From Azotobacter vinelandii CA (GTDB lineage Bacteria > Pseudomonadota > Gammaproteobacteria > Pseudomonadales > Pseudomonadaceae), in NCBI RefSeq assembly GCF_000380335.1, contig NC_021149.1, forward strand, positions 3,152,501-3,216,500: a stretch of 64,000 bases of DNA, written 5' to 3'. The notes under the pieces were generated by a model, which searched no databases, had not been told where the DNA came from, and saw only the letters and a list, made by a program, of their open reading frames with translations. This document shows, one piece after another, positions 45,509-54,467 of the stretch. Made by a program: the position numbers and the translations under genes. Numbering within the stretch: position 1 is the stretch's first letter; each line of letters opens with the position of its first letter.

Positions 45509-46540
45509 TCAACTCCCCTCGGCCAGCCTGGGATCGGGGAAGAAGTAGTCCTGCCAGGAGGCCGGCTTGTTCTTCAGCGCGCCGACCCGGTGCAGGAACT
45601 CGGCCAGCGGATAGGTGTTCTTCGGCGTCACGCTGAACTCGAACTTGTCGTTGTCGATGATCTTCAGCAGCGCGTCCTTGCCGATCTTCGCCCCGGTCAC
45701 GCGGATGTAGGTCTCCGCCGCGGCGCCTTTGTCCTTCTGCGCGAAATCGGCCGCCTCGGCCAGCGCGTCGACGAAGGCCCGGTAGGTCTTCGGATTTTCC
45801 TTGCGGAATTTCTCGGTGGCGTACAGCACGGTCGGCGAGTTCGGCCCGAGCAGCTCGTAGGTGTCGAGCACCACGTGCACGTTGGGGCTTTCCAGCGCCT
45901 GGTTCTGGAACGGCGGGTTGGAGAAGTGCCCGGTCAGCTCGGTGCTGCCGCTGGTCAGGGCCGAGGTGGCCTCCGGGTGCGGCAGCGCGACCGTGTACTT
46001 GTCCAGCCGGTTGTAATACTTGTCGCCCCACTGCTTGGCGGCGGCGTACTGCAAAAAGCGCGACTGGATGGAGACGCCCACCGCCGGCACGGCGATGCGG
46101 TCCTTGTCGCCGAAGTCGGCGATGGTCTTGACCTTGGGGTTGTTGCTCAGCAGGTAGTACGGGAAGTTGCCCAGCGAGGCCACGCCCTTGACGTTCTGCC
46201 GGCCGTGGGTGCGGTCCCAGACGGTCAACAGCGGGCCGATGCCGGCCCCGGCGATGTCGATGGTCCCGGCCAACAGCGCGTCGTTGACCGCCGCCCCGCC
46301 GGACAGTTGGGTCCAGTCGACCTTGATGTCGAGGCCCTGCTCCTTGCCGTGTTTCTCGATCAGTTGCTGGTCGCGCACCACGTTGAGCAGCAGATAGACG
46401 ATACCGAACTGTTCGGCGATGCGGACCTGGCCTTCGGCGTGGGCCGCCGCCGGGGTCAGCAGACTGCCGGCGAGACCGAGCCCCAGAGCGATGGCGCCGG
46501 CCAGACGGCGAATCGCGGGAATGCGTTTGCCTGGAAACAT
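45509..46540 (-). CDS. NitT/TauT-family ABC substrate-binding protein (second copy)
   Basis: A 343-residue binder with a signal peptide (1-31, AAAHAEG). It is a paralog of 41617-42636: QQFGIG-like AEQFGIVYLLLNVVRDQQLIEKHG, LPHPEATSALTSGSTELTGHF and PASWQDYFF. I chose ATG 46540 because GGAG precedes it by 6 bases. The two binders probably feed one permease with different ligands (inference). Confidence 0.87.
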   Translation of the reverse strand: MFPGKRIPAIRRLAGAIALGLGLAGSLLTPAAAHAEGQVRIAEQFGIVYLLLNVVRDQQLIEKHGKEQGLDIKVDWTQLSGGAAVNDALLAGTIDIAGAGIGPLLTVWDRTHGRQNVKGVASLGNFPYYLLSNNPKVKTIADFGDKDRIAVPAVGVSIQSRFLQYAAAKQWGDKYYNRLDKYTVALPHPEATSALTSGSTELTGHFSNPPFQNQALESPNVHVVLDTYELLGPNSPTVLYATEKFRKENPKTYRAFVDALAEAADFAQKDKGAAAETYIRVTGAKIGKDALLKIIDNDKFEFSVTPKNTYPLAEFLHRVGALKNKPASWQDYFFPDPRLAEGS

Positions 46541-46655
46541 GGGAAGCTCCATGGAAGATGCGTGAAATGGGTCGCCGAAAGTCGTTCGGCCGGCGATGCG
46601 ACCGGGAAGGCGCGGACACGCGCGGCCGGTCGGCGCACGCGTGCCCGCGCACGGC

Positions 46656-47543
46656 TCAGAACGGTGCGTCGCCCTGGATGGTGGTACGGTGCATCCGGCG
46701 CGGCAGGTGGTTCGGGCAGCCGGTGGCCAGATGGATCAGCGCGCGGTTGTCCCAGAACAGCAGGTCGTTCTCCTGCCAGCGGTGGCGATAGGTGAACTCC
46801 GGGCGGATGCTATGGGCGTAGAGTTCCGCGAGCAGCCGGCGGCTCTCGTCCTCGGGAATATCGAGGATGCGGGTGGTGAAGTTCTCGTTGACGAACAGGC
46901 CCTTGCGTCCGGTTTCCGGGTGGGTGCGCACCACCGGATGGACGACCTCCTTCACCTCTTCCAGTTGCGCCGTGGTCAGCGTCGGCCGGCGGATGCCCTT
47001 GAAGACTTCGTCCTCGTAGTGCGCGGTGTAGGAATGCACCGCCCGGCGTCCCTCGACGGCCTTGCGCAACGCCTCCGGCAGGCTTTCGTAGGCGAGCTGC
47101 TGGTCGGCGAACAGGGTATCGCCACCCTCTTCCGGCAGAATCCGCGCATACAGCATGGCGCCCATGCTCGGAATTTCCTTGTAGGAGAGGTCCGAATGCC
47201 AGAGTTTGCCGGCGTCGCCCAGGCCGATCGGCCTGCCGTTCTCGACGATGTTGGAAATGATGAAGATTTCCGGATGGCCGGCGAGCAGGAACTGCTTGAG
47301 GACATGGATCTGCAGTTCGCCGAAGCGGCGGCTGAAAGCGATCTGTTGCTCGGGGGTGATGCGCTGCTCGCGAAACACCAGCACCCGGTGGTCCAGGAAG
47401 GCTTGGTGAATACGGGCGAAATCCGCCGAATTGACCGGAAGGGACAGGTCCAAGCCGAGGATTTCGGCACCCAGCACCCCACCGAGGGGACGGACTTCGA
47501 ACGACTGGGCAGGAGCAGACAACAAGGATTCAACCGCTGACAT
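46656..47543 (-). CDS. TauD/TfdA-family alpha-ketoglutarate-dependent dioxygenase
   Basis: A 295-residue Fe(II)/2-oxoglutarate dioxygenase. The facial triad is H and D in LWHSDLSYKE (about residues 114-116) and H in RALIHLATG; the 2-oxoglutarate Arg is in MHRTTIQG. The family oxidises taurine, sulfate esters or phenoxyacetates; the sulfonate transporter next door favours a sulfur substrate. I chose ATG 47543 (MSAVESLLSAPAQ). The promoter region 47544-47805 is AT-rich near 47660-47715. Confidence 0.88.
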   Translation of the reverse strand: MSAVESLLSAPAQSFEVRPLGGVLGAEILGLDLSLPVNSADFARIHQAFLDHRVLVFREQRITPEQQIAFSRRFGELQIHVLKQFLLAGHPEIFIISNIVENGRPIGLGDAGKLWHSDLSYKEIPSMGAMLYARILPEEGGDTLFADQQLAYESLPEALRKAVEGRRAVHSYTAHYEDEVFKGIRRPTLTTAQLEEVKEVVHPVVRTHPETGRKGLFVNENFTTRILDIPEDESRRLLAELYAHSIRPEFTYRHRWQENDLLFWDNRALIHLATGCPNHLPRRMHRTTIQGDAPF

Positions 47544-47805
47544 GGGGATCTCCAAAACGCATGATCGGGCATGGCCCGAAGGAAAAAGCTGGCGTGGACA
47601 CGAATGGCGCATCCATTTCTCTTCATGCGGCTCGGCGGTTGACCGACAAGTACGCGACAGGCGCACTTTAATGGAATATGAATTTTTATTTAAATAACTT
47701 TTAAGCCTAAGTTAATGACTGCTCTTTCCGGTGCACGGGTACCCGCCCGGACGCAGGCGAAAGCCCCGCAGCCGTCTCCCAAGGGGAGACGGCCGGGACG
47801 AGGGA

Positions 47806-48237
47806 TCAGTCTTTCTCGATCCGCTCGCCCATGGGCTCGGGAACGAGCATCAGCTTGCCGTTCATGTCGCGGCAGACGCCGGAGCGGGTCTTGCCGTCCG
47901 GGGCGGAGAAGGAACCGGTGTCGCCGGCCTTCTTGCCTTCGCAGGCCTTGGCGGAACCCGCAGCCGATGGCGGCGGGCCCTTGCGTCCGCCATGCTCGGG
48001 CATCGCCGCGAGCTTGCCGTTCAGGTCACGGCAGGTACCGGTCATGCTCCGGCCGCCGGGGCCGCTGAAGGATGCCGTATCGCCCGCCTTCTTGCCCTCG
48101 CAGGCGGTGAAGGCGGCGGCCGGCGGCTCCATGTGCCCGTGCCCGCCAGGCGGATGACCGGCATGCTCCTCCTCGGCGGCCATCGCCAGGGGCGAGGCCA
48201 GGCAGGCCAGCAGCGCGATGTGACGGATGTACAGCAT
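47806..48237 (-). CDS. Exported protein with two copies of a CEGKKAGDT repeat
   Basis: A 143-residue protein with a signal peptide (1-20, LAMAAEE), a His/Gly-rich linker and two repeats of about 37 residues. The repeats share the pattern CEGKKAGDT-x-SF-x2-P-x-G...G-x-CRD-x-NGKL and lie at about residues 46-80 and 98-132. Each has two cysteines. I do not recognise a named family; small secreted beta domains of this kind occur as uncharacterised proteins. It stands alone. Confidence 0.7.
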   Translation of the reverse strand: MLYIRHIALLACLASPLAMAAEEEHAGHPPGGHGHMEPPAAAFTACEGKKAGDTASFSGPGGRSMTGTCRDLNGKLAAMPEHGGRKGPPPSAAGSAKACEGKKAGDTGSFSAPDGKTRSGVCRDMNGKLMLVPEPMGERIEKD

Positions 48238-48356
48238 GTTTCACCTCTCTGGGCTTCGTGCGAAACGCCCATCAAAACATAGCTACCCGTCGAGCGCTGA
48301 TTCTTTACGCTTTCGATACAGTCCCCCGCGCGGCACGAGCCCAGGCGATCCGTCAG

Positions 48357-48470
48357 AGGTTTGTGAAAAAATCGAACGCCGTCGCGAGACCGTCTCCAAG
48401 CGTTCGTAGCGCAACGCGGCAGCGGGCGTTCGGAGGCGGTCGCAGTAGGCGGGAGTTTTTTCACAGCCGC
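48357..48470. repeat. Inverted-repeat element before rhodanese gene 3' end
   Basis: TGTGAAAAAA (48362-48371) and TTTTTTCACA (48456-48465) bound about 100 bp of GC-rich DNA with internal dyads. It resembles the 43501 element only at its GTGAAAA ends. It could be a miniature element or serve as a terminator for the rhodanese gene. Confidence 0.55.
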
Positions 48471-50054
48471 TCAGATCACGAAGAAGCCGTGGGTACCGTC
48501 GCGGCCCAGTTGCTCGACCAGACCGAACTCCCAGTCCAGATAAGCCTGCATGGCTTCGCGCGGATTGTCGGTGCCCTCGTAGGGACGCCGGTAACGGTCG
48601 CTGCGCGGCACCGCCAGGGCGGTCTCGCCCTCCTCCAGCGGCAGGCCGGCGGCGATCCAGGTCGCGCTGCCGCCGGCCAGGACGAACACCGGCTTGCCGC
48701 TCAGCGCGTGCAGTTCGTCCACCGCGTAGCGCGCCAGCAGGCTGCTGCCGCAGGTGACCACGTAGCGAGCGGCCGGCGGCAGCTTCTCCAGGGCCTGCGG
48801 CAGTTGCGCGCGCAGCGCCCACCAGGCGCCGGGGATATGTCGCTTGACGTAGTTGGCGCTGGTGGTGAAGTCCAGCACCAGGGTGTCGCCCTCGGCCAGC
48901 CAGGCCTGCAGGGTCTCGGGCGCGATCTCCTCGGCCTGCGGCGCCGGCGGCACCGGCGCCGACCAGCCGCCCCGTTCGGTGAAGTCCGCGGCGTCCAGGC
49001 CGTCCAGTACGTGCACCTCCCAACCCATCTGCGCCAGCCAGGAAGCGCTCATGTTGGCGCGCACGCCGTCGTCGTCGGCCAGCACGATGCGCGCGCCGCG
49101 CACGCTGGCGAAATGATCGGTTTCCTGGACCAGTTGGCCGCCCGGCGTGGAGCGCGCGCCCGGCAGGTGGCCGGCCTCGTACTCCTCCGGGGTGCGCACG
49201 TCGAACAGGTAGGTGGTGCGGCCGGCCTCCTCCCGCCAGCGCGCCAGGTCGGCCAGAGCGGCGCGACCGACGCCGGCCTTGTCGGCCACCGCGCGGGCGG
49301 ACTGCGCGGCGATGGCGCGGTTCTCGGCGGAGACTTCGGGAAATCTGCGGCTCTGGCCTTGTTCGAGCCGCTGGCCGGCCAGGGTCCAGCCGATGGTGCC
49401 GTTGCGCAGCGCCGCCACCGGGTTGGGAATTCCGGCGTTGACCAGCGACTGGGTGCCGATGATGCTGCGGGTGCGTCCGGCGCAGTTGACGATCACCCGG
49501 GTCCGGGGGTTCGGCGCCAGCTCGCGCACGCGCAGCACCAGCTCGGCGCCGGGCACGCTGGTGCCGCCGGGGATGCTCATGGTCTGGTATTCGTCGAAAC
49601 GCCGGGCATCCAGCACTACCACATCGGCCTTTTCGTCGAGCAGCGCCTTGACCTCTTCGGCGGCCAGCGACGGGGTGTGGCGCTCGGCCTCGACCAGTTC
49701 GCCGAAGGACTTGCTCGGCACGTTGACGTCGATGAACAGCTCGCCGCCGGCGGCGCGCCAGCCGGCGAGTCCACCCTCCAGCAGGGCGACATCGCTGTAG
49801 CCCAGCGCCAGCAGGCGCTCGGCGGCCCGCTCGGCCAGGCCCTCGCCGTCGTCGTAGACGGTGACCGGCGCGGTACGCCGCGGCACCCGCGCATAGACTT
49901 CGATGTCCAGGCGCGACAGCGGGATGTTGGCGGCGAACAGCGGGTGGCCCTCGGCGAACGGGGCCTCTTCGCGCACGTCCAGCAGGGCCACTTCCTCGCG
50001 CGCCAGCAGGGCGGCGCGGATGTCGGCGAAGGAGCGGATGGCGATGCGGCTCAT
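48471..50054 (-). CDS. Four-module rhodanese-like sulfurtransferase
   Basis: A 527-residue protein made of four rhodanese modules (about 1-110, 125-240, 255-365, 375-500). Module 2 has an active-site loop CAGRTRS (Cys191) and module 4 CGSSLLAR (Cys435). Modules 1 and 3 carry Asp-rich loops instead (YDDGEG, ADDDGVR), so they are probably structural. It likely moves sulfane sulfur. The 4-base overlap with the thiol dioxygenase gene argues for one pathway, sulfinate formation followed by sulfur release. Confidence 0.9.
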   Translation of the reverse strand: MSRIAIRSFADIRAALLAREEVALLDVREEAPFAEGHPLFAANIPLSRLDIEVYARVPRRTAPVTVYDDGEGLAERAAERLLALGYSDVALLEGGLAGWRAAGGELFIDVNVPSKSFGELVEAERHTPSLAAEEVKALLDEKADVVVLDARRFDEYQTMSIPGGTSVPGAELVLRVRELAPNPRTRVIVNCAGRTRSIIGTQSLVNAGIPNPVAALRNGTIGWTLAGQRLEQGQSRRFPEVSAENRAIAAQSARAVADKAGVGRAALADLARWREEAGRTTYLFDVRTPEEYEAGHLPGARSTPGGQLVQETDHFASVRGARIVLADDDGVRANMSASWLAQMGWEVHVLDGLDAADFTERGGWSAPVPPAPQAEEIAPETLQAWLAEGDTLVLDFTTSANYVKRHIPGAWWALRAQLPQALEKLPPAARYVVTCGSSLLARYAVDELHALSGKPVFVLAGGSATWIAAGLPLEEGETALAVPRSDRYRRPYEGTDNPREAMQAYLDWEFGLVEQLGRDGTHGFFVI

Positions 50055-50659
50055 GGGCGGGCACTCTCTTTGGACTGGTCCCAGATATTGGGCAGGAATT
50101 GGTTGGAATAGCCGGAAATGAACGGCTTCTCGCTGCCGTCCGGCAGATAGACGGCGCGCCGCACGGCACCGATGTTGGCGCCATAGACATGGATGCTGAT
50201 CGACGGCTGGTCGGGACTGGCGTTGAACACCCGGTGGATGTCGCCGATCCGCGGCGACACCGCCTCGACCTGGCCGGGCGAGAGGCGCACCGGATCGCCG
50301 ATCGGACGCAGACCCTCGGCGCCCAGTTCGAAACTCTGCGCGTCCTCGGCGCCGCGCAGCATGCCGATCAGGCCCCAGACCCGGTGATCGTGCACCGGCG
50401 TGGTCTGCCCCGGCCCCCAGACGAAGCTGACCACCGAAAAGCGCTGGCGGGAGTCGGCATGCAGCAGGTACTGCTGGTAACGTTCCGGATCGGGCTGGGC
50501 GAACTCCTCCGGCAGCCAGTCGTCGTGGCGGACCAGTTCGCCCAGTAGCGACCGGCCTTCGCGCAGTACGCTCTCCTCGTCGGGGTGACGGTCGAGCAGT
50601 TCGCCCAGGGCGCTGACGAAATCGCGCAGACGGTCCAGGCGCAGGGGGGATTCACTCAT
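50051..50659 (-). CDS. mdo: Thiol dioxygenase, 3-mercaptopropionate type
   Basis: A 202-residue cupin of the cysteine dioxygenase family that oxidises thiols to sulfinates with Fe(II). Iron ligands are H90 and H92 (TPVHDHRVWG) and H142 (IHRVF); the Ser155-His157-Tyr159 triad is in SISIHVYG. These numbers match those I recall for the A. vinelandii 3-mercaptopropionate dioxygenase. The Cys of the mammalian CDO Cys-Tyr cofactor is replaced in this type. It is divergent from a LysR gene. Confidence 0.93.
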   Translation of the reverse strand: MSESPLRLDRLRDFVSALGELLDRHPDEESVLREGRSLLGELVRHDDWLPEEFAQPDPERYQQYLLHADSRQRFSVVSFVWGPGQTTPVHDHRVWGLIGMLRGAEDAQSFELGAEGLRPIGDPVRLSPGQVEAVSPRIGDIHRVFNASPDQPSISIHVYGANIGAVRRAVYLPDGSEKPFISGYSNQFLPNIWDQSKESARP

Positions 50660-50757
50660 CGTCGCTTATCCATTGTGTGACAAGATGGCGTCACGTTACC
50701 AAGCGCCCTATCATTATCAAAATGCACTTTATTCATAAGCTAATATGCTAGCAACGC

Positions 50758-51669
50758 ATGAAAACAGATGACATCGAAGCCTTCGTCGCCGTCGTCCGCT
50801 GCCAGTCGCTGAGCCTGGCCGCCGACAGCCTGCAACTGACCCAGTCGGCGATCACCCGCCGCGTGCAGAATTTCGAGGAAGACCTCGGCAGCCTGCTGCT
50901 CGACCGCAACACCAAGCCCCTCAAGCCCACGGCCATGGGCCTGCGGGTCTACGAACAGTGCCGCGAGGTGCTGCGCAGCATGGACGCGCTGCGCGAGATC
51001 GTCGCCCGCGACGCCCCGCCCAGCGGCACCCTGCGCCTGGGCGTGCCGCAGACCATCGGCGACGTGGTGCTGCTCGACACCCTGGAACAGTTGAAGAACA
51101 CCTATCCCGAACTGCAGACCCAGGTCTCCGGCGGCTGGGGCAGCACCCTGCTGGAGCGCCTGGAAAACCTCGAACTGGACGCCGTGGCGGCGCTGTTTCC
51201 CACCAGCAAGAGCTTTCCCGAGGGCATCGCCGCCACCTCCCTCGGACGCCTGCGACTTCTGGTGGTGGCCGCCCGCGGCAGCGGGAACAAACGCGGCGGC
51301 AGGCTCGCCGACTGCTGCGAGCGCGGCTGGGTGCTCAACCCGGACGGCTGCGGCTTCCGCGCCGGCCTGCAGCACGCCCTGGCCGAACAGGGCCTGAAAC
51401 TGCGGATCAACCTGGAAACCTTCGGCAGCGAACTGCAACTCGGCCTGGTGGCGAAAAACCTCGGCCTCGGCCTGGTCCCCGAGCCGCTGCTGCTGGCCAG
51501 CCGCTACCGCGAGCAGTTGGAAGTCGTCACCCTCGCCGACTTCAAGCCGACGGTCGACCTCTGGCTGCTGCAACCGCGCTTCGTCGGCAACCTGCACGGC
51601 GCCATCGAACTGTTCGGCAACCTGGTAGCCCGCCACCTGGCCTCACCGCCGGCGGTGGGTGGCGTCTGA
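50758..51669 (+). CDS. LysR-family regulator (probable thiol/sulfur regulator)
   Basis: A 303-residue LysR protein. The helix-turn-helix is at residues 17-38 (LSLAADSLQLTQSAITRRVQ) and a co-inducer domain follows. It is divergent from the thiol dioxygenase gene across 98 bases, so it probably controls the dioxygenase-rhodanese pair. The target effector is not evident. Confidence 0.85.
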   Translation: MKTDDIEAFVAVVRCQSLSLAADSLQLTQSAITRRVQNFEEDLGSLLLDRNTKPLKPTAMGLRVYEQCREVLRSMDALREIVARDAPPSGTLRLGVPQTIGDVVLLDTLEQLKNTYPELQTQVSGGWGSTLLERLENLELDAVAALFPTSKSFPEGIAATSLGRLRLLVVAARGSGNKRGGRLADCCERGWVLNPDGCGFRAGLQHALAEQGLKLRINLETFGSELQLGLVAKNLGLGLVPEPLLLASRYREQLEVVTLADFKPTVDLWLLQPRFVGNLHGAIELFGNLVARHLASPPAVGGV

Positions 51670-51703
51670 ACGGGGGTGGAGTCATTCGCGGAGGGTGATG
51701 CTC

Positions 51704-51795
51704 CTGTAGGGTGGAAAACGACCGCAGGTCTTTTCCACCGGGTATTGCGAGAGGGGTGCGGATTGGGGGAAAACGCTGTGCGGTTTTCTAGCCTG
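51704..51795. repeat. Dispersed intergenic hairpin repeat (copy D)
   Basis: GTAGGGTGGAAAACGACC paired with GGTCTTTTCCACC, followed by a degenerate GGGAAAACGC / GCGGTTTTCTAGCC hairpin. Same family as copies A, B, C and E. Confidence 0.8.
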
Positions 51796-51874
51796 TGTGG
51801 TAGCTACCTAGCATGTTGGAAAGCGTGGTGGGGGCAGCAGTCGACCAGAAGCCGTCATTGTGCACCTCGAAATC

Positions 51875-52804
51875 TCACCCGATACTCCCAGCAAAGCGCT
51901 CGGCAAGCCTCCGCGTCCGGAACGTTTCCAGCACGTAGTCTACGAATACGCGAGTCTTCGCAGGCAGCAGTGTGCGGCTGGCGTAGTACAGGGAGATCGG
52001 ACCGGCATCCGCGTACCACTGGGGGACCAGACGCACCAGTTCGCCGCGATCGAGATACGGCAGCGCGTCGGGCACGGCGGTCATCGTCACGCCCAGGCCA
52101 AGCACGGCCGCGCGTGTCATCGCGGCGGGATCGTTGAAGACAAACGATTGCCTGAGTTCGGCCGCTTGAACAGCACCCGAGGCATTACGCAGGGTCCACT
52201 GGCGGATGCGGCCAGTGCGGGCCGGGCGCATGACGATGCCATCCAGTTCGGCCAGTTCCTCGGGGCTGAAGGGGTTGCGCCGGCCCTTCATGTAGGTGGG
52301 GGAGGCCACGGCAATGATGTGCGCCGGCGCCAACGTGCGTGCCACCATGCCCTGCGCCAGTTCGAAGCCGCCGCCGATGGCTGCATCGAATCCTTCGGCG
52401 ATCAGGTCCACCTGGCGGTTGTCGAACTGCCAGTCGATGCGGACGTGCGGGTAACGCTGCAGGAAATCGGGCAGCAGGGGCAGCAGGTATTCCATGCCGA
52501 ACGCCAAGGCCACGCTGACCTTCAGCACGCCCGCGGGTTCGCCCCGATCGCTGGCCACCTCCGAGATGGCTGCCTGCAGGCCATCCAGATGCCCACGGAC
52601 ACCCAACAGAAAGCGTTCGCCCGACTCGGTGAGGGTGAGTTTGCGCGTGCTGCGATGGAACAGGCGCGTGCCCAGGTTCTTCTCCAGCAACGCCACGTTG
52701 CGGCTGACCGCGGCCGGCGTCAGCCCCAACTGGCGGGCCGCGGCAGAGAAGCTACCCGACTCGGCGCTGCGGACGAAGGACTCCAGATTGGCCAGGGTTT
52801 CCAA
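51875..52804 (-). CDS. LysR-family regulator
   Basis: A 309-residue LysR protein of the DsdC/YafC-like subgroup. The helix-turn-helix is at about residues 17-38 (FSAAARQLGLTPAAVSRNVA). It is divergent from the SDR gene at 52929 and is the likely local regulator of the SDR and reductase genes. It may be a member of a redox-responsive group. Its effector is unknown. Confidence 0.85.
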   Translation of the reverse strand: METLANLESFVRSAESGSFSAAARQLGLTPAAVSRNVALLEKNLGTRLFHRSTRKLTLTESGERFLLGVRGHLDGLQAAISEVASDRGEPAGVLKVSVALAFGMEYLLPLLPDFLQRYPHVRIDWQFDNRQVDLIAEGFDAAIGGGFELAQGMVARTLAPAHIIAVASPTYMKGRRNPFSPEELAELDGIVMRPARTGRIRQWTLRNASGAVQAAELRQSFVFNDPAAMTRAAVLGLGVTMTAVPDALPYLDRGELVRLVPQWYADAGPISLYYASRTLLPAKTRVFVDYVLETFRTRRLAERFAGSIG

Positions 52805-52928
52805 GAGAGCAGACCTTCAAATCAGACTTGAAACTGATTCTAACCATTACCGGCTACTGAGAGGGAAGTGTGGGGCGCATTGTTCGCACCACGCAGTCCC
52901 CATCCCTCTCACGCACTGGAGCATCACC

Positions 52929-53696
52929 ATGAACACCCAAGCCAACAGCACCTCCCTTCCCCTGACCGGCAAGGTCGCGCTGGTCACCGGCGGCTCGCGC
53001 TCCATCGGCGCTGCAGTTGCCAAGCGCCTGGCCGCCGATGGCGCCAAGGTCGCCTTCACCTACTTCGGCTCGCAACAGCTGGCCGAAGAGACGGCCAGCG
53101 CCATCGAGGCCGCTGGCGGTACCGCGCAGCCGATCCTGGCTGACTCCGGCAATCCGGAGGCCGTGCGCGCCGCCATCGCCCAGGTCGTCGAGACCTATGG
53201 TGGCCTCGATATCCTGGTCAACAACGCCGGCATCGCCGTCGGTGGTGGTCCGATCGAGCAGATCAGCTTCGACGATTATCAGCGCATGATTGCAGTCAAC
53301 GTCACCGGCGTGTTCGTCGCCACCCAGGAAGCCGTACGCCACATGCGCGAAGGCGGCCGCATCGTCCACATCGGCAGTTCGATGACGCGCTACGCGTCCT
53401 TCCCGGGCGCGTCGCTGTACACGCTCACCAAGGGTGCGGTGACCGGCTTCAACCGCAGTCTGGCGCGCGACCTGGGCCCGCGCGGCATCACGGTGAACAC
53501 CGTGCATCCCGGACCGACCGACACCGACATGAATCCCGCCGATGGCGAAGTGGCCAAGCTGGTGGGGCCTGGCATGGCCGTCGGCCGTTACGGCCAGCCG
53601 GCGGAGATCGCCAGCGTGGTCGCCTTCCTTGCAAGCCCGGGTGCCTCGTTCGTGACCGGCGCCGACGTGGTGGCCGATGGCGGCTTCACCTCCTGA
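52929..53696 (+). CDS. Short-chain dehydrogenase/reductase
   Basis: A 255-residue classical SDR. It has the cofactor motif TGGSRSIG (about residues 20-27), NNAG, and the catalytic Ser-Tyr-Lys set in IGSSMTRY and YTLTKGA. The C-terminal VTGADVVADGGF is typical of FabG-like reductases. The ATG at 52929 follows CTGGAGCATCACC. It lies 29 bases before the following reductase gene, so the two form an operon. Confidence 0.9.
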   Translation: MNTQANSTSLPLTGKVALVTGGSRSIGAAVAKRLAADGAKVAFTYFGSQQLAEETASAIEAAGGTAQPILADSGNPEAVRAAIAQVVETYGGLDILVNNAGIAVGGGPIEQISFDDYQRMIAVNVTGVFVATQEAVRHMREGGRIVHIGSSMTRYASFPGASLYTLTKGAVTGFNRSLARDLGPRGITVNTVHPGPTDTDMNPADGEVAKLVGPGMAVGRYGQPAEIASVVAFLASPGASFVTGADVVADGGFTS

Positions 53697-53725
53697 TCCC
53701 TTGACCTGACGCAGAGGACACGACC

Positions 53726-54328
53726 ATGAGCAGCATCGGCATCCTGGGGGCAGGCAACATCGGATCGGCATTCGCCCGCGCCATGGCCAGGCACGACATC
53801 CCGGCAGTGATCGCCAATCGCCGCGGCCCCGAATCGCTGGAACCGCTGGTGCGGGAACTCGGCCCGTCGATCCGCGCGGGTACGCGGGAAGAAGTCGCGG
53901 CGCAGGACATCGTGCTGGTCGCGGTGAACTGGTCCAAGCTGCCAGCGGCGCTGGCAGGCTTGCCAGACTGGAATGGCCGCATCGTGATCGACGCGAACAA
54001 CCCGATCGAGGCCCCGCTGTTCCAGCCCACCGACCTGGGTGGACGCGTCTCCAGCGAGGTGTTCACCGACCTGGTGCCTGGTGCCCGCGTGGTGAAGGCA
54101 TTCAACCACCTGCAGCCGCACTTGCTGTCCGGCGATCCGCAGGCCGAAGGCGGCCAGCGCGTGCTGTTCTATTCCGGCGATGACGCTCGCGCCAAGTCCG
54201 AAGTGGGCGGCCTCATCGAACGGTTGGGGTTCTTCGGCATCGATCTTGGCGCGCTGGCAGTCGGTGGCCGGCTGGTCCAGTTTCCAGGCGGTCCGTTGCC
54301 GGCGCTGAACTTGGCGAAGTTCGATTGA
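53726..54328 (+). CDS. NADPH-dependent F420 reductase-like / NAD-binding oxidoreductase
   Basis: A 200-residue Rossmann-fold protein. The nucleotide motif GAGNIGSAFARA (about residues 7-18) and the VKAFNHL segment with conserved Asn-type are present. The fold matches the FNO/F420-NADP reductase-like family, which in proteobacteria lacks F420 and has unknown substrates. It is related to the product at 54468-55130. Confidence 0.82.
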   Translation: MSSIGILGAGNIGSAFARAMARHDIPAVIANRRGPESLEPLVRELGPSIRAGTREEVAAQDIVLVAVNWSKLPAALAGLPDWNGRIVIDANNPIEAPLFQPTDLGGRVSSEVFTDLVPGARVVKAFNHLQPHLLSGDPQAEGGQRVLFYSGDDARAKSEVGGLIERLGFFGIDLGALAVGGRLVQFPGGPLPALNLAKFD

Positions 54329-54467
54329 TCCAACGAGGGGTGATTTTAGTACGGATGGCCGCTAAGGGTCGGACTGAGCCGGACATCACTGGCACAGAGC
54401 GACCCAAAGTTGATATTGTTCTCAGCCAGCTCCAAGTCTTCTCTCGATCCAGTGGGTTATGGGCTAT

